Origin: Hominifimenecus microfluidus
GTDB taxonomy: Bacteria > Bacillota > Clostridia > Lachnospirales > Lachnospiraceae
Direction of reading: 5' to 3'
Assembly (NCBI GenBank): GCA_020687485.1
Contig: JAJEQR010000003.1
Location: 51,639-115,638 of the forward strand
Length of the DNA stretch: 64,000 bases
Made by a program: the position numbers and the translations under genes. This document shows positions 24,936 through 33,459 of the stretch, one piece after another. Positions within the stretch are counted from its first letter, which is position 1. Every line of letters begins with the position of its first letter. Below the pieces are notes generated by a model, which searched no databases, was not told the origin of the DNA, and saw only the letters and a list, made by a program, of their open reading frames with translations.

Positions 24936-26210
24936 ATGAAAATCAAAATTGAATCGCCGCAGGTGCTTCTCTCCGAGGGAGAAGGCTTTGCGGTAAGACC
25001 GGCCGATATTTATATTGAAGAGGACAAGATCATCAGCGTCGGAGAGAAAGTCACCGACTTTGTTCCGGATCGGACGATCGACGGTACAGATAAGCTGGTG
25101 ATTCCCGGCCTCATCAATATGCATACACACAACTACATGACCGTATTCCGCAACCTGGCGGACGATGTGTCCTTTAACGAGTGGCTGTTCGAGCGTGTCA
25201 TGCCGAGAGAGGACAAGATGACACCGGAAGATGCTTACCTCGGCGCGACGCTCGGCATCATGGAGATGCTTCGTTCCGGCACAACCTGCTTCAACGATAT
25301 GCAGATGCACATTCATCAGACCACGAAGGCTGCGGTGGATGCCGGTATCCGTGCCTCCATCGGACGCGGCCTGTCCGGCGATGCGGACGAAGAGGGCGGT
25401 GAGATGCGCATTCGTCAGGCGCTGGAAGAGATGGAAGCCTGGAAGGATGAGCCGTTGCTGACCTTTACTATGGCCCCCCACGCACCGTACACTTGCACCG
25501 GCAAATATATGCAGAAGGCAGCTGCCATCGCGCGGGAGAAGAACGTTCCTCTGCATATTCATCTGTCGGAGAGCACCTTCGAGGTTGAGAATATGAAGAA
25601 GGAGCAGGGCATGAGCCCCATCGCCTATGCGGATTCTCTGGGTCTCCTGGATCAGCCGGTCATCATTGCGCACTGCGTAAAGGTCGATGATGAGGATATC
25701 CGCCTGCTGGCGAAGCCCACGGTAAGTGTGGTTACGAATCCGGCCAGCAATATGAAGCTGGGAAATGGATTTGCTCCGATCCCGAAGATGCTGGAGGCCG
25801 GTGTCAATGTGTGCATCGGTACGGACGGTGCGGCCAGCAATAATGCGCTGAATCTGTTCCGTGAGATGGGACTGGTGACGTTGATTCATAAGGGCGCGAT
25901 GGGCGACGCGGAATCGGTCAGCGCGGTGCAGGCACTGAAGATGGCGACGGAGAATGCGGCGAAGGCGCTGGGTCGCGCTGACAGCCTGGGTCGGATTGCG
26001 AAGGGCTATCAGGCGGATCTGGCGATTCTGGATTTGAATGCGCCGCAGATGATGCCCCGCAACAATATCGTATCTTCTCTGACCTACTCTGCGAACGGAT
26101 CGGAAGTGGAGACGGTGATTGTGCGCGGCGAGATCGTGATGGAGAACCGCCGCTTCACTCGCATCGACGAGGAGTGGGTTCGCAGTGAGGTACGCCGCAG
26201 AGAGGTGTAG
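24936..26210 (+). CDS. mtaD: 5-methylthioadenosine/S-adenosylhomocysteine deaminase
   Basis: A 424-residue amidohydrolase of the TrzN/MtaD family. Metal ligands appear in NMHTHNYM, HIHLSES (metal His) and IIAHCVKVD, and the final Asp in CIGTDGAASNN. The family deaminates SAH, methylthioadenosine or adenosine to the inosine form. With the SAH/SIH hydrolase gene across the LysR gene, it suggests that SAH is deaminated before cleavage. RBS CAGGAG precedes ATG 24936. Confidence 0.85.
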   Translation: MKIKIESPQVLLSEGEGFAVRPADIYIEEDKIISVGEKVTDFVPDRTIDGTDKLVIPGLINMHTHNYMTVFRNLADDVSFNEWLFERVMPREDKMTPEDAYLGATLGIMEMLRSGTTCFNDMQMHIHQTTKAAVDAGIRASIGRGLSGDADEEGGEMRIRQALEEMEAWKDEPLLTFTMAPHAPYTCTGKYMQKAAAIAREKNVPLHIHLSESTFEVENMKKEQGMSPIAYADSLGLLDQPVIIAHCVKVDDEDIRLLAKPTVSVVTNPASNMKLGNGFAPIPKMLEAGVNVCIGTDGAASNNALNLFREMGLVTLIHKGAMGDAESVSAVQALKMATENAAKALGRADSLGRIAKGYQADLAILDLNAPQMMPRNNIVSSLTYSANGSEVETVIVRGEIVMENRRFTRIDEEWVRSEVRRREV

Positions 26211-26230
26211 GTATGGGAAGTTAATAGAAG

Positions 26231-26276
26231 AAAAAGCACAGAGCCCCCGGATTATCCGGAGTGTTCTGTGCTTTTT
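26231..26276. terminator. Terminator between the deaminase and LysR genes
   Basis: AAAAAGCACAGA and TCTGTGCTTTTT form a long stem around an inner CCGGATTATCCGG hairpin. With A- and T-runs at both ends it can stop both convergent transcripts. Confidence 0.85.
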
Positions 26277-26321
26277 GGTATTTTATGGTGTGATTGTCTT
26301 TGTTGGTCTGTAAGCATTTGG

Positions 26322-27209
26322 TTACTCGAACAGATGAATAAACTGCTGCACGATATTCGCCAGGTGCGTATCCTTGCGCCATACCAAGAAGGACTTCGTA
26401 TGCAGCGTCGGCTGCACGATGGTCTTGCTGACCATGCGGTCGTTCATGTACTGGATGGCTGCGGTATAGGGGGCGACCGCCACACCGATGCCGGCTTCCG
26501 CCCAGCTGATGGAGGACGCCGTCTCTGTATTCTGGCAGATAATGTTCGGCGAGAATCCCTGTTGGCGGCAGGCATTCATAATCAGGTCGTTGTAACGGCG
26601 GTGAATAATCAGCGGCTTACCCTTCAGCTGCGCCAGATTGATTTCATTCCCGGTGATACCCTCGAAGAAATTCGGCAGGCCGATAGCTGCGAATGCATCT
26701 GTCGCTTCCTCCGAAGCGTCCTCCCCGCGGATGGCAAGAGAGTGATATAAGCTGGTATTAAAGGGCTCACGGATAATACCTACATCAATCGATCCGTCAT
26801 TCAGCAGATCCATGACGTGGTTGCTGCTACCCTCAAACACCTGGAAATCCACTTGAGGGTGCGACTTGTTGAAGCTCATAATCTTCTCCGGCAGCAGGCT
26901 GTTGCACACGGATACAATTGTTCCGATGTGGATCGTACCCTTGGCTTCCGCGCCCATGTTCTGCAGGTCGCGGACCGTTTCGTTCACCAGGCGGATGATC
27001 TCGCGGGCGCGCTCCTGGAGAATCAGTCCCTCATGCGTGATCGTGAGATTCCTCTTGTCGCGCTCGAAGAGCTGTACGCCGAATTCATCCTCCAGGGCCT
27101 TCAGTTGAAGACTCAGAGGCGGCTGCGAAATGTTCAGGTTCTTGGCTGCGGCGGTGATGTGACCGGCTTCCGCAATGGCCAGAAAGTACTCTAATTGCTT
27201 TAATGTCAT
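26322..27209 (-). CDS. LysR-family regulator next to the SAH hydrolase gene
   Basis: The 295-residue LysR protein has an N-terminal winged HTH (TLKQLEYFLAIAEAGHITAA and KNLNISQPPLSLQLKALE) and a periplasmic-binding-like effector domain from about residue 90. It is divergent from the SAH hydrolase gene, and a T-N11-A inverted repeat lies between them. It is therefore the likely activator of that gene. The effector is unknown; SAH, adenosine or homocysteine are reasonable candidates by context. Confidence 0.9.
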   Translation of the reverse strand: MTLKQLEYFLAIAEAGHITAAAKNLNISQPPLSLQLKALEDEFGVQLFERDKRNLTITHEGLILQERAREIIRLVNETVRDLQNMGAEAKGTIHIGTIVSVCNSLLPEKIMSFNKSHPQVDFQVFEGSSNHVMDLLNDGSIDVGIIREPFNTSLYHSLAIRGEDASEEATDAFAAIGLPNFFEGITGNEINLAQLKGKPLIIHRRYNDLIMNACRQQGFSPNIICQNTETASSISWAEAGIGVAVAPYTAAIQYMNDRMVSKTIVQPTLHTKSFLVWRKDTHLANIVQQFIHLFE

Positions 27210-27265
27210 AATTCTTTATCCTTTTTCTCAAAGAGAACTTGAAAAAATATTTAAATACGGTATTA

Positions 27266-27292
27266 TATTATTGGCAGTAATAGTATTATAAT
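27266..27292 (+). promoter_or_regulatory. LysR box and promoter of the SAH hydrolase gene
   Basis: TATTA-TTGGCAG-TAATA (27266-27282) is an inverted repeat of the LysR T-N11-A type. It lies against a perfect TATAAT (27287-27292) that lacks a proper -35 box, as expected for an activator-dependent promoter. Confidence 0.6.
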
Positions 27293-27354
27293 ATTTTCCG
27301 GAGGGAAAAACAATACCTTTTTTGTATATTCCAAAGAGATCAGGAGGAAGATGA

Positions 27355-28602
27355 ATGAACAGCGAGATTCGAGATATTGCTCTGGCGCCGTCGGGGCACA
27401 AGAAGATTGAGTGGGTACGCCGCAATATGCCGCTTCTGCGCGGACTGGAAGAGGAATTCACGAGGGAGAAGCCTTTCGCAGGGAAGCGCATTGCTCTCTC
27501 CATTCACCTGGAGGCGAAGACCGCATATCTGTGTAAGGTGCTGGCGGCAGGCGGCGCAGATATGAAGATTACAGGCAGCAACCCGCTGTCCACGCAGGAC
27601 GATATTGCCGCAGCTCTGGTGGAGGACGGCCTGGAGGTGCATGCCTGGTATGATGCCACCGCGGAGGAGTACGAGGAGCATATCGCTCATGTCCTGGAGC
27701 AGGACTGCAACATCATCATTGATGACGGCGGCGATCTGGTAAATATGCTTCACACCCGTTTCCCGGAGAAGATCGCGCATGTAATCGGCGGCTGCGAGGA
27801 GACCACGACGGGTATCCTTCGCCTGATCGCGATGGATAAGGCAGGCGAGCTTCAGTTCCCGATGGTGCTGGTGAACAATGCAGACTGCAAGCATTTCTTT
27901 GACAATCGCTACGGTACCGGTCAGTCCGTAATGGACGGCATCATGCGCACGACGAACCTGATTATCGCAGGAAAGGTTGTCGTTGTGGCTGGCTATGGCT
28001 GGTGCGGCAAGGGAGTATCCATGCGCGCGAAGGGCATGGGCGCCCGCGTCATCGTGACCGAGGTTGACCCGGTAAAGGGCATCGAGGCGGTTATGGACGG
28101 CTTCGAGGTTATGCCGATGAAGGAGGCCGCAAAGTACGGCGACCTGTTCGTTACCGTAACCGGCTGCTCCGGCGTTATCGACGAGGAAGATTTCGCGCAG
28201 ATGAAGGATGGAGCGATCCTCTGCAATGCCGGTCACTTTGATGTGGAAGTTGATGTGGCGAAGCTGGGGCAGATCGCACTGAAGAAGGAAGAGCAGAGAA
28301 AGAACATCATGGGTTATCTGCTGCCCGGCGACCGCTGGGTTTATGTCCTCGGCGAGGGACGTCTGGTAAATCTGGCCTGCGGCGACGGTCATCCGGCGGA
28401 GATTATGGATATGAGCTTTGCTATCCAGGCGCTGAGCGCGAAGTATCTGGCGGAGCATGCCGGTGAGCTGACCGAGAAGCTGATCGTCGTTCCCCGTGAG
28501 ATCGATATGGAGGTTGCCCGCCGCAAGCTGGCATACCTGGGCAAGAGCATCGATGTGCTCACGCCGGAGCAGGAGAAGTATCTGAACAGTTCTGCGATCT
28601 AA
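27355..28602 (+). CDS. ahcY: Adenosylhomocysteinase (or S-inosylhomocysteine hydrolase)
   Basis: The 415-residue NAD-dependent enzyme splits SAH, or its deaminated form, to homocysteine and nucleoside. Visible marks are the substrate-domain start (MPLLRGLEEEF, SIHLEAKTAYL), the NAD-binding VVVVAGYGWCGKGVSMRAKG with GARVIVTEVDP, and CNAGHFDVEVDV. The C-terminus ends KYLNSSAI rather than the KPxHYRY of typical enzymes. That end and the neighbouring deaminase make the inosyl form a plausible substrate, as known for a Methanocaldococcus homologue. AGGAGG precedes ATG 27355. Confidence 0.9.
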   Translation: MNSEIRDIALAPSGHKKIEWVRRNMPLLRGLEEEFTREKPFAGKRIALSIHLEAKTAYLCKVLAAGGADMKITGSNPLSTQDDIAAALVEDGLEVHAWYDATAEEYEEHIAHVLEQDCNIIIDDGGDLVNMLHTRFPEKIAHVIGGCEETTTGILRLIAMDKAGELQFPMVLVNNADCKHFFDNRYGTGQSVMDGIMRTTNLIIAGKVVVVAGYGWCGKGVSMRAKGMGARVIVTEVDPVKGIEAVMDGFEVMPMKEAAKYGDLFVTVTGCSGVIDEEDFAQMKDGAILCNAGHFDVEVDVAKLGQIALKKEEQRKNIMGYLLPGDRWVYVLGEGRLVNLACGDGHPAEIMDMSFAIQALSAKYLAEHAGELTEKLIVVPREIDMEVARRKLAYLGKSIDVLTPEQEKYLNSSAI

Positions 28603-28662
28603 AGCATAACGTGCAGCGCCGACGGCGAAGCCGTAATGGAACAGAATAAAAGTTATAAGAGA

Positions 28663-28698
28663 AGGCCGTTCGTACCGGGTGAGTACGGACGGCCTTTG
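28663..28698. terminator. Bidirectional terminator
   Basis: AGGCCGTTCGTAC / GTACGGACGGCCTTT stem between the hydrolase gene and the convergent 28713 gene. Confidence 0.8.
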
Positions 28699-28712
28699 GA
28701 GTCATGATTGTT

Positions 28713-29141
28713 CTATAGAAACTCCCGTAATGCCTTGATATTCTTCTCTTCCGCACGGAGCAGCTGATCCGCCAGTGCGCGGACCGAAGCGTCGCCGGGG
28801 CGGCTGCGGTGCATGGCGCGGGTGATCTGAGTGACGCCCATGTTGCTGCCCTGGATCACTATTTCCGCCAGATGCGAGGTCGAGGTATCCATCAGCGTCT
28901 TAACATTCGTCATGACTGTTGCGGACATCTTCGCCATAGGGCTTACGGATTGCACTTCGAATCCGGAGTCACGCATCAGCCGTTCCGCTTTCCGGTTCAG
29001 ATCCCGGTATTCCGTGATCTGCTTTCGAATCGTATCGCGGAAGGTCGTATCCTCCGCGCGCATGGAGAGTAGCGGCAGCGTCTCCAGCCCCATCTGTGTA
29101 TTCTTGTGGATTCGATTGAGAAGTTCATAGTCGTTCAGCAT
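28713..29141 (-). CDS. Small helical protein of unknown function
   Basis: The 142-residue protein starts at ATG 29141 after CGGAGGA. The frame is open farther upstream, but only this start has a ribosome site. It is almost entirely alpha-helical (MLNDYELLNRIHKNTQMGLE, TIRKQITEYRDLNRKAERLM, SPMAKMSATVMTNVKTLMD), consistent with a ferritin-like four-helix bundle of the kind seen in clostridial stress or spore-coat-associated proteins. No metal-binding pattern is evident, so no function is given. Confidence 0.75.
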   Translation of the reverse strand: MLNDYELLNRIHKNTQMGLETLPLLSMRAEDTTFRDTIRKQITEYRDLNRKAERLMRDSGFEVQSVSPMAKMSATVMTNVKTLMDTSTSHLAEIVIQGSNMGVTQITRAMHRSRPGDASVRALADQLLRAEEKNIKALREFL

Positions 29142-29220
29142 AAAAATCAGTCCTCCGTTTTCTTTTAGTGTGACCATAGCCGGAGATATTATACGTAAAA
29201 GTGCAGCAGCGCGAATAAGT

Positions 29221-29249
29221 TTGACAAAAATGACAGCCAAATTTATAAT
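29221..29249 (+). promoter_or_regulatory. Consensus promoter of the MATE gene
   Basis: TTGACA (29221-29226) and TATAAT (29244-29249) are both perfect and 17 bases apart, the strongest sigma-A promoter in the window. Confidence 0.85.
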
Positions 29250-29254
29250 AAAAA

Positions 29255-29318
29255 GACAGAGGGGCACAGCCCCGTGAGCCAATGGTGCCTGCACCGGAGG
29301 CTCTTGTGTTTCTTTTGT
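29255..29318 (+). promoter_or_regulatory. Structured leader of the MATE gene (attenuator or unknown riboswitch)
   Basis: The RNA leader folds into a GGGGC-ACA-GCCCC hairpin (29261-29273), directly followed by a two-part hairpin. In the latter, GAGCC (29276-29280) pairs with GGCTC (29299-29303) around an inner GGTG/CACC stem. A T-rich stretch TTGTGTTTCTTTT follows, like an intrinsic terminator. I could not match it to a known class. Confidence 0.45.
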
Positions 29319-29337
29319 AGTAGCTTGAGGAGACGAG

Positions 29338-30735
29338 ATGGGAGAGAGTACAGGAATAAACAAGAAAACAGGCAAGGGGACGAATCGGGGATACGATCCC
29401 GGCGAGAACCGGATGTTTACCAGGCGGCAGATCTATCAGCTGATGTTGCCGCTGATTATCGAGCAGCTGCTGACGGTTACGGTCGGTATCGCGGACAGCA
29501 TGATGGTATCCGTGGCCGGTGAGGCGGCGGTATCGGGCGTCTCGCTGGTGGATGCGATCAATAACCTGGTATTAAGCGTGCTGGCGGCGCTGGCGACCGG
29601 CGGAGCCGTCGTCTGCTCTCAGTACCTGGGTAAGAAGGATAAGGACAGCGCGTGTCAGGCGGCGAACCAGCTGGTGCTGACGACCACCACGATTGCGCTG
29701 GCGATTATGCTGATCTTGTTGATCGGCGGGCGGCATCTGCTGCGGCTGATTTTCGGCGCGACGGAAGATTCCGTTATGAATCAGGCTGTGACGTACTGTG
29801 TGATCATCGTATTCACATATCCCTTTATGGCGATTTATAACTCGGCGGCGGCGCTGCTTCGCTCCATGGGAAATTCAAGAGTGTCCATGCTGGTATCTCT
29901 GCTGATGAACCTAATCAATATCGCAGGCAATGCGATTTTGATCTTCGGCCTGAACATGGGCGTCGCCGGTGCGGCGATCGCGACAGTAATTTCCCGTATT
30001 GTGGGAAGCTTCCTGCTGCTGGGTATGGCGCATCAGAAGCGCTATGAGGTGCATGTCAGCGGCTTGTACCGGGTGCGCCCTCACTGGCAGATGATCCGCC
30101 GGATTCTCTATATCGGTATCCCGACGGGACTGGAGAACGGAATCTTTCAGCTGGGTAAGCTGATCGTGCTGAGTCTGATCTCCAGCTTCGGTACGGCTTC
30201 GATTATGGCGAACTCCGTGGGAAGCATGATCTGTCAGTTCATGATTCTTCCGGGTGTTGCGACCAGCCTGGCGATAGTAACCGTTGTCGGCCAGTGCATC
30301 GGCGCAGGCGAGGTGAAGCAGGCGCGGTATTATACGAACCGCCTGATCCTTCTTTCTACGATCATGATGGCGGTGGTTTCCGCCGGAATCGTGCTGCTGC
30401 GGCCGTTCCTGCTGGGACTGTACAATATGTCGCCGGAGGCTTATAAGATTGCGAATACGCTGATCATCTGGCACTTTATCGCAGGGCTGATCTGGCCGCT
30501 GTCCTTCAATCTTCCGAATGCGCTCCGCGCGGCAGGCGATGTGAAGTACACGATGGTCATCGGTATGCTGTCGATGTGGATCTTTCGAGTAGGTTCCTCA
30601 TATCTGCTGGGCGGAATGCTGGGTTACGGTGTATACGGTGTTTGGCTGGCCATGTTCCTGGACTGGTTCGTGCGCGTGATCTGCCTGCTGATCCGCTACC
30701 ATGGTGATAAGTGGCATCAGAAGAAGCTGGTGTGA
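29338..30735 (+). CDS. MATE-family multidrug efflux transporter
   Basis: The 465-residue protein has twelve predicted helices in two MatE halves. Typical segments are QLMLPLIIEQLLTVTVGIAD, MMVSVAGEAAVSGVSLVDAI, and in the second half GIPTGLENGIFQLGKLIVL and GVATSLAIVTVVGQCIGAGE. It exports cationic drugs or metabolites in exchange for Na+ or H+. The start follows TTGAGGAGACGAG. Its unusual leader suggests ligand- or translation-controlled expression. Confidence 0.93.
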   Translation: MGESTGINKKTGKGTNRGYDPGENRMFTRRQIYQLMLPLIIEQLLTVTVGIADSMMVSVAGEAAVSGVSLVDAINNLVLSVLAALATGGAVVCSQYLGKKDKDSACQAANQLVLTTTTIALAIMLILLIGGRHLLRLIFGATEDSVMNQAVTYCVIIVFTYPFMAIYNSAAALLRSMGNSRVSMLVSLLMNLINIAGNAILIFGLNMGVAGAAIATVISRIVGSFLLLGMAHQKRYEVHVSGLYRVRPHWQMIRRILYIGIPTGLENGIFQLGKLIVLSLISSFGTASIMANSVGSMICQFMILPGVATSLAIVTVVGQCIGAGEVKQARYYTNRLILLSTIMMAVVSAGIVLLRPFLLGLYNMSPEAYKIANTLIIWHFIAGLIWPLSFNLPNALRAAGDVKYTMVIGMLSMWIFRVGSSYLLGGMLGYGVYGVWLAMFLDWFVRVICLLIRYHGDKWHQKKLV

Positions 30736-30740
30736 CATAT

Positions 30741-30786
30741 AAAAAGACCTTCCAAAGGAAGAAACTCCCGTGGAAGGTCTTTTTAT
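30741..30786. terminator. Bidirectional terminator after the MATE gene
   Basis: AAAAAGACCTTCC / GGAAGGTCTTTTT stem, with runs at both ends serving the MATE and DUF1858 transcripts. Confidence 0.85.
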
Positions 30787-30822
30787 TGTACGGTGTAAAA
30801 CCTGCGGGTCTGCCCGGAGGGA

Positions 30823-31032
30823 TTACTTATTCGCCAGGTACTCGTTGATAGCGACTAACAGACCATCACAATCCATGCCGTGAACCATAGCAGCTTCTTC
30901 CAGAGATTCACCCTGAGAAGAAGGGCAGCCGATGCAGTGCATGCCTGCCTGCATCAGGATCGGAGCGATCGCGATGTCGATATTTAAAATCTCGCCGATG
31001 GTCATATCCTTTGTAACTGTAACTGCGGCCAT
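30823..31032 (-). CDS. DUF1858 protein
   Basis: A 69-residue DUF1858 protein with the family pattern [30 protein letters not shown] and [11 protein letters not shown]. The CxxC (CIGC) is typical of anaerobes and may bind metal or act in redox chemistry. AGGAGG precedes the start. It is divergent from a ferredoxin gene across back-to-back promoters, suggesting shared redox control. Confidence 0.9.
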   Translation of the reverse strand: MAAVTVTKDMTIGEILNIDIAIAPILMQAGMHCIGCPSSQGESLEEAAMVHGMDCDGLLVAINEYLANK

Positions 31033-31079
31033 GTCAAATGCCTCCTTATAGGTATTTGCAGTGAAAACTGCACGCTAAC

Positions 31080-31108
31080 AGTATAGTACAAAACAAAGCG
31101 GATTTCAA
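31080..31108 (-). promoter_or_regulatory. Promoter of the DUF1858 gene
   Basis: On the minus strand TTGAAA (31108-31103) and TATACT (31085-31080) have 17-base spacing. Confidence 0.75.
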
Positions 31109-31126
31109 GAAAATAAATTTTTTTGC

Positions 31127-31155
31127 TTGAAATTTGGTATGTACTGTATTACAAT
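31127..31155 (+). promoter_or_regulatory. Promoter of the ferredoxin gene
   Basis: TTGAAA (31127-31132) and TACAAT (31150-31155) have 17-base spacing, 31 bases before the start codon. Confidence 0.78.
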
Positions 31156-31185
31156 GGATAAAAAACAACAAGGAGGATAATTATT

Positions 31186-31356
31186 ATGGCATATGTAATT
31201 TCTGATGATTGTGTAAGCTGTGGTTCCTGCGCAGCAGAATGTCCTGCTGATGCAATTTCTGAAGGCGATAACAAGTACGTAATCGACGCTGACAAGTGTC
31301 TGGATTGCGGTACCTGTGAGGCTACCTGCCCCACCGGCGCTATCTCCGCAGAGTAA
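31186..31356 (+). CDS. Clostridial 2[4Fe-4S] ferredoxin
   Basis: A 56-residue electron carrier starting MAYVISDDCVSCGSC. Two clusters are bound by CVSCGSCAAECP and CLDCGTCEATCP, the classic CxxCxxCxxxCP pair. Such ferredoxins serve pyruvate:ferredoxin oxidoreductase, hydrogenase and Rnf in anaerobes. AAGGAGGATAATT gives a very strong ribosome site, and a strong terminator follows, so high expression as a single gene is likely. Confidence 0.97.
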   Translation: MAYVISDDCVSCGSCAAECPADAISEGDNKYVIDADKCLDCGTCEATCPTGAISAE

Positions 31357-31373
31357 TAATCAGCCCAACCCCG

Positions 31374-31403
31374 AAAAAGGACCCGCTCGTCGGGTCCTTT
31401 TTT
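31374..31403 (+). terminator. Ferredoxin terminator
   Basis: AAAAAGGACCCG-CTCGT-CGGGTCCTTTTTT, a textbook stem and T-run. Confidence 0.92.
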
Positions 31404-31467
31404 CGTTGGTGCGCCTGGCGGCGTAAGCGAAATTGAGTGAATGTATTCTTTGTTTTTTCTTTATGCT

Positions 31468-32124
31468 TCATTCTGAATCTGGGAGTTTCCGCCCCCACCG
31501 GCGCTTCTTCTTTAGCTTAACAACCGGAGCCTGCGCAGCAGCGGCTTCCGCACGGGATTTATTATTTTTCTGCATATCACGCAGCGCTTCGTCCAGTCGC
31601 TTGAAGCGTGCTTCCTCCAGATCCTCCCGTTCCCGCATCGCATAATTCAGCTCCTTGGCCAACTTATCGCCGACCTGACTGCCGACTTCATGACTGAGCG
31701 CGGGATTATTGCGCGCCAACGCTTCTGTTACAATATCAGTCATCAGGTTCTGAAATTGCTCCAGCTTGCGTGCCTGGATGATCTGCAGATTTTCTTCCGA
31801 TAGCTCCGGGTTGTCAGGAAGAGAAGCTGACGCGTCAGAGGGCGCTGCCTCTCCCTCCGAGTAAGCCGGGTCCGGTTCCAGATCCTCCTCGCCGACGAGT
31901 TCATTTCCAACCAGAATATCCCGAATCGCCTTCAGCGAATATCCTTTATTCTTCAATTCCTGTATCTCCTGGAACAGCTCGATATGGGATTCCGTATAGT
32001 AGCGGTGCCCCAGCTCATTCCTTGGTATTTTTAGCGCAAGCTCTTCTTCCCAGTAGCGTAAGACGTGAGCTTCCGTGCCGGTTTTTCTGGAAGCCTCCGA
32101 TATCAGATAGCGTTGCTCCTCCAT
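31468..32124 (-). CDS. MerR-family regulator with coiled coil
   Basis: The 218-residue protein has an N-terminal MerR winged helix (RYLISEASRKTGTEAHVLRY, GHRYYTESHIELFQEIQELK, GYSLKAIRDIL). An acidic linker (about 80-115) and a long coiled coil with a basic Lys/Arg-rich end (KLKKKRRWGRKLP) follow. There is no metal- or drug-binding C-terminal domain. This resembles the RacA-like or DUF3967-type MerR proteins of Firmicutes, and its target is unknown. Confidence 0.82.
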   Translation of the reverse strand: MEEQRYLISEASRKTGTEAHVLRYWEEELALKIPRNELGHRYYTESHIELFQEIQELKNKGYSLKAIRDILVGNELVGEEDLEPDPAYSEGEAAPSDASASLPDNPELSEENLQIIQARKLEQFQNLMTDIVTEALARNNPALSHEVGSQVGDKLAKELNYAMREREDLEEARFKRLDEALRDMQKNNKSRAEAAAAQAPVVKLKKKRRWGRKLPDSE

Positions 32125-32460
32125 ATCTTGTCCCCTTTCCGGTTCTGCGACCTTTTACTTTATTCAGTATACGGGAAGAAGCCGGAGAAAAGCAAGAACA
32201 TACGATAGGGGCTTTTCGACGGAGTCTGCGGGAACAGGGAAAAAAACCTCGGAAAGACAGGAATCCGGGAAGAAAGAGTCGGTTTTAGAAACTTCGAAAA
32301 ATAACTATTTTTAGTAGTCGTTTTCATGGGAAATGCGGTTGTAGTCGGAAATAAAAGATGCTACTATAAAACTATTGGTGTAATTAAGGAAAACCCTCCT
32401 CTTTCCAGAGGAAAGAAGAGGGCCGGTTAAGTTGGTATCCAGAAGCGTCTGTCGTTACGA
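32125..32460. other. Intergenic region between the MerR and mecA genes
   Basis: It should hold the promoter of the MerR gene (minus strand, near 32150-32170), and it holds the mecA terminator at 32388-32425. The stretch 32180-32380 has no convincing coding frame or RNA motif. Confidence 0.5.
32388..32425 (-). terminator. mecA terminator
   Basis: On the minus strand CCCTCTTCTTTCC-TCT-GGAAAGAGGAGGG is followed by TTTTCC. Confidence 0.8.
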
Positions 32461-33168
32461 TCAAAACGACTGCAAAGCCTGATCCGGGATCAGGCAGTCG
32501 TAATGTTCTTCATAGTACAGTTCAGAACCTTCACTGTTTTTCAGTTTCTCTCCGTATTCGCTTAAGATATTGCAGATCTTGTTGAATTCTTCCGGAGAAT
32601 GGGATGACTTTCGAACAATCAGATAATAACTGCCGCTGCCGGGATGGCGGAACAGGTTGTTCTGGCCGTGATAAATCGGGCGGAGAACCTCAGCTGCCTG
32701 TATGATATGGTCCAGGCTGCGGAACTGAAAGCAGCGGGATACTTCCCCGGCTGCAGTCTGCGGCTGTTCTTTCTCTGTGCCGAGAAGGCTACCCAGTGCC
32801 TGCAGGATGTCCTCAGCGCCGGTCGTATAGGCCAGAGAGCTGTCCGGACCGGTCAGGGCTTCCTCTGCGTCCTCCTCCAGTGTAGGGGCGAAACGGGCGA
32901 AGCGGGTGTCGAGCTCCTCCGGGTCTTCGATTCGGGTGATGATCAGCATAATCCCTTCTCCGGAGAGCGGGATTGCCTCAATCATCAGAGGGATGTTGTT
33001 CGCGTCAAATCCGACTTCTACAGAGGCCTTCTGCATCATTTCGCGGAAAAGACTGCGGGCCTTCGGGGTTCCATAGGCAAATTCCTTGATGCTGAGCTGT
33101 CGTTCCTGCAGATCTCCGCGGTTCAGGGTACAGCGGATCTGATTCTCACTGATTCTTTCTATCTTCAA
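32461..33168 (-). CDS. mecA: Adaptor protein MecA
   Basis: The 235-residue adaptor delivers substrates to ClpCP. A TTG start at 33168, seven bases after AGGAAG, restores the family N-terminus (M)KIERISENQIRCTLNR. An upstream ATG would add 34 unrelated residues. The N-terminal substrate-binding domain (LSIKEFAYGTPKARSLFREM), a Glu-rich linker (about residues 105-150) and the C-terminal ClpC-binding domain (FQFRSLDHIIQAAEVL, SYYLIVRKS) are visible. In Firmicutes it controls competence factor turnover and general protein quality. Confidence 0.88.
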   Translation of the reverse strand: MKIERISENQIRCTLNRGDLQERQLSIKEFAYGTPKARSLFREMMQKASVEVGFDANNIPLMIEAIPLSGEGIMLIITRIEDPEELDTRFARFAPTLEEDAEEALTGPDSSLAYTTGAEDILQALGSLLGTEKEQPQTAAGEVSRCFQFRSLDHIIQAAEVLRPIYHGQNNLFRHPGSGSYYLIVRKSSHSPEEFNKICNILSEYGEKLKNSEGSELYYEEHYDCLIPDQALQSF

Positions 33169-33459
33169 ATGATCACTTCCTATCTCTGAGTAGTTACACT
33201 GATTCCAGTATAACCGAATCGAATGGCAGAGTAAAGGGATTTTTTTATGGTTATTTATGACATATATCAATAATAAATATATGTAACAGAAAGTGCCATG
33301 ATTCAGGTTATGTGGAAAAGATGTAACGATATGTTACGTGACGTTGCCGGGATTTTTGGATAAAATGGAAGGCAGATAAGTACTTGCGCCTTCGGAACTC
33401 CTGGGAAGTTTTGTTCTGCTGCTTATCGAAAATACGACAGAAAGAGATGGAATACGGGT

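Noticed and set aside
29255..29318. Guanidine-II or -III riboswitch before the MATE gene
   Set aside because: The hairpin loops are ACA and CCTG; the ACGR loops of guanidine-II and the guanidine-III pseudoknot pattern are not seen.
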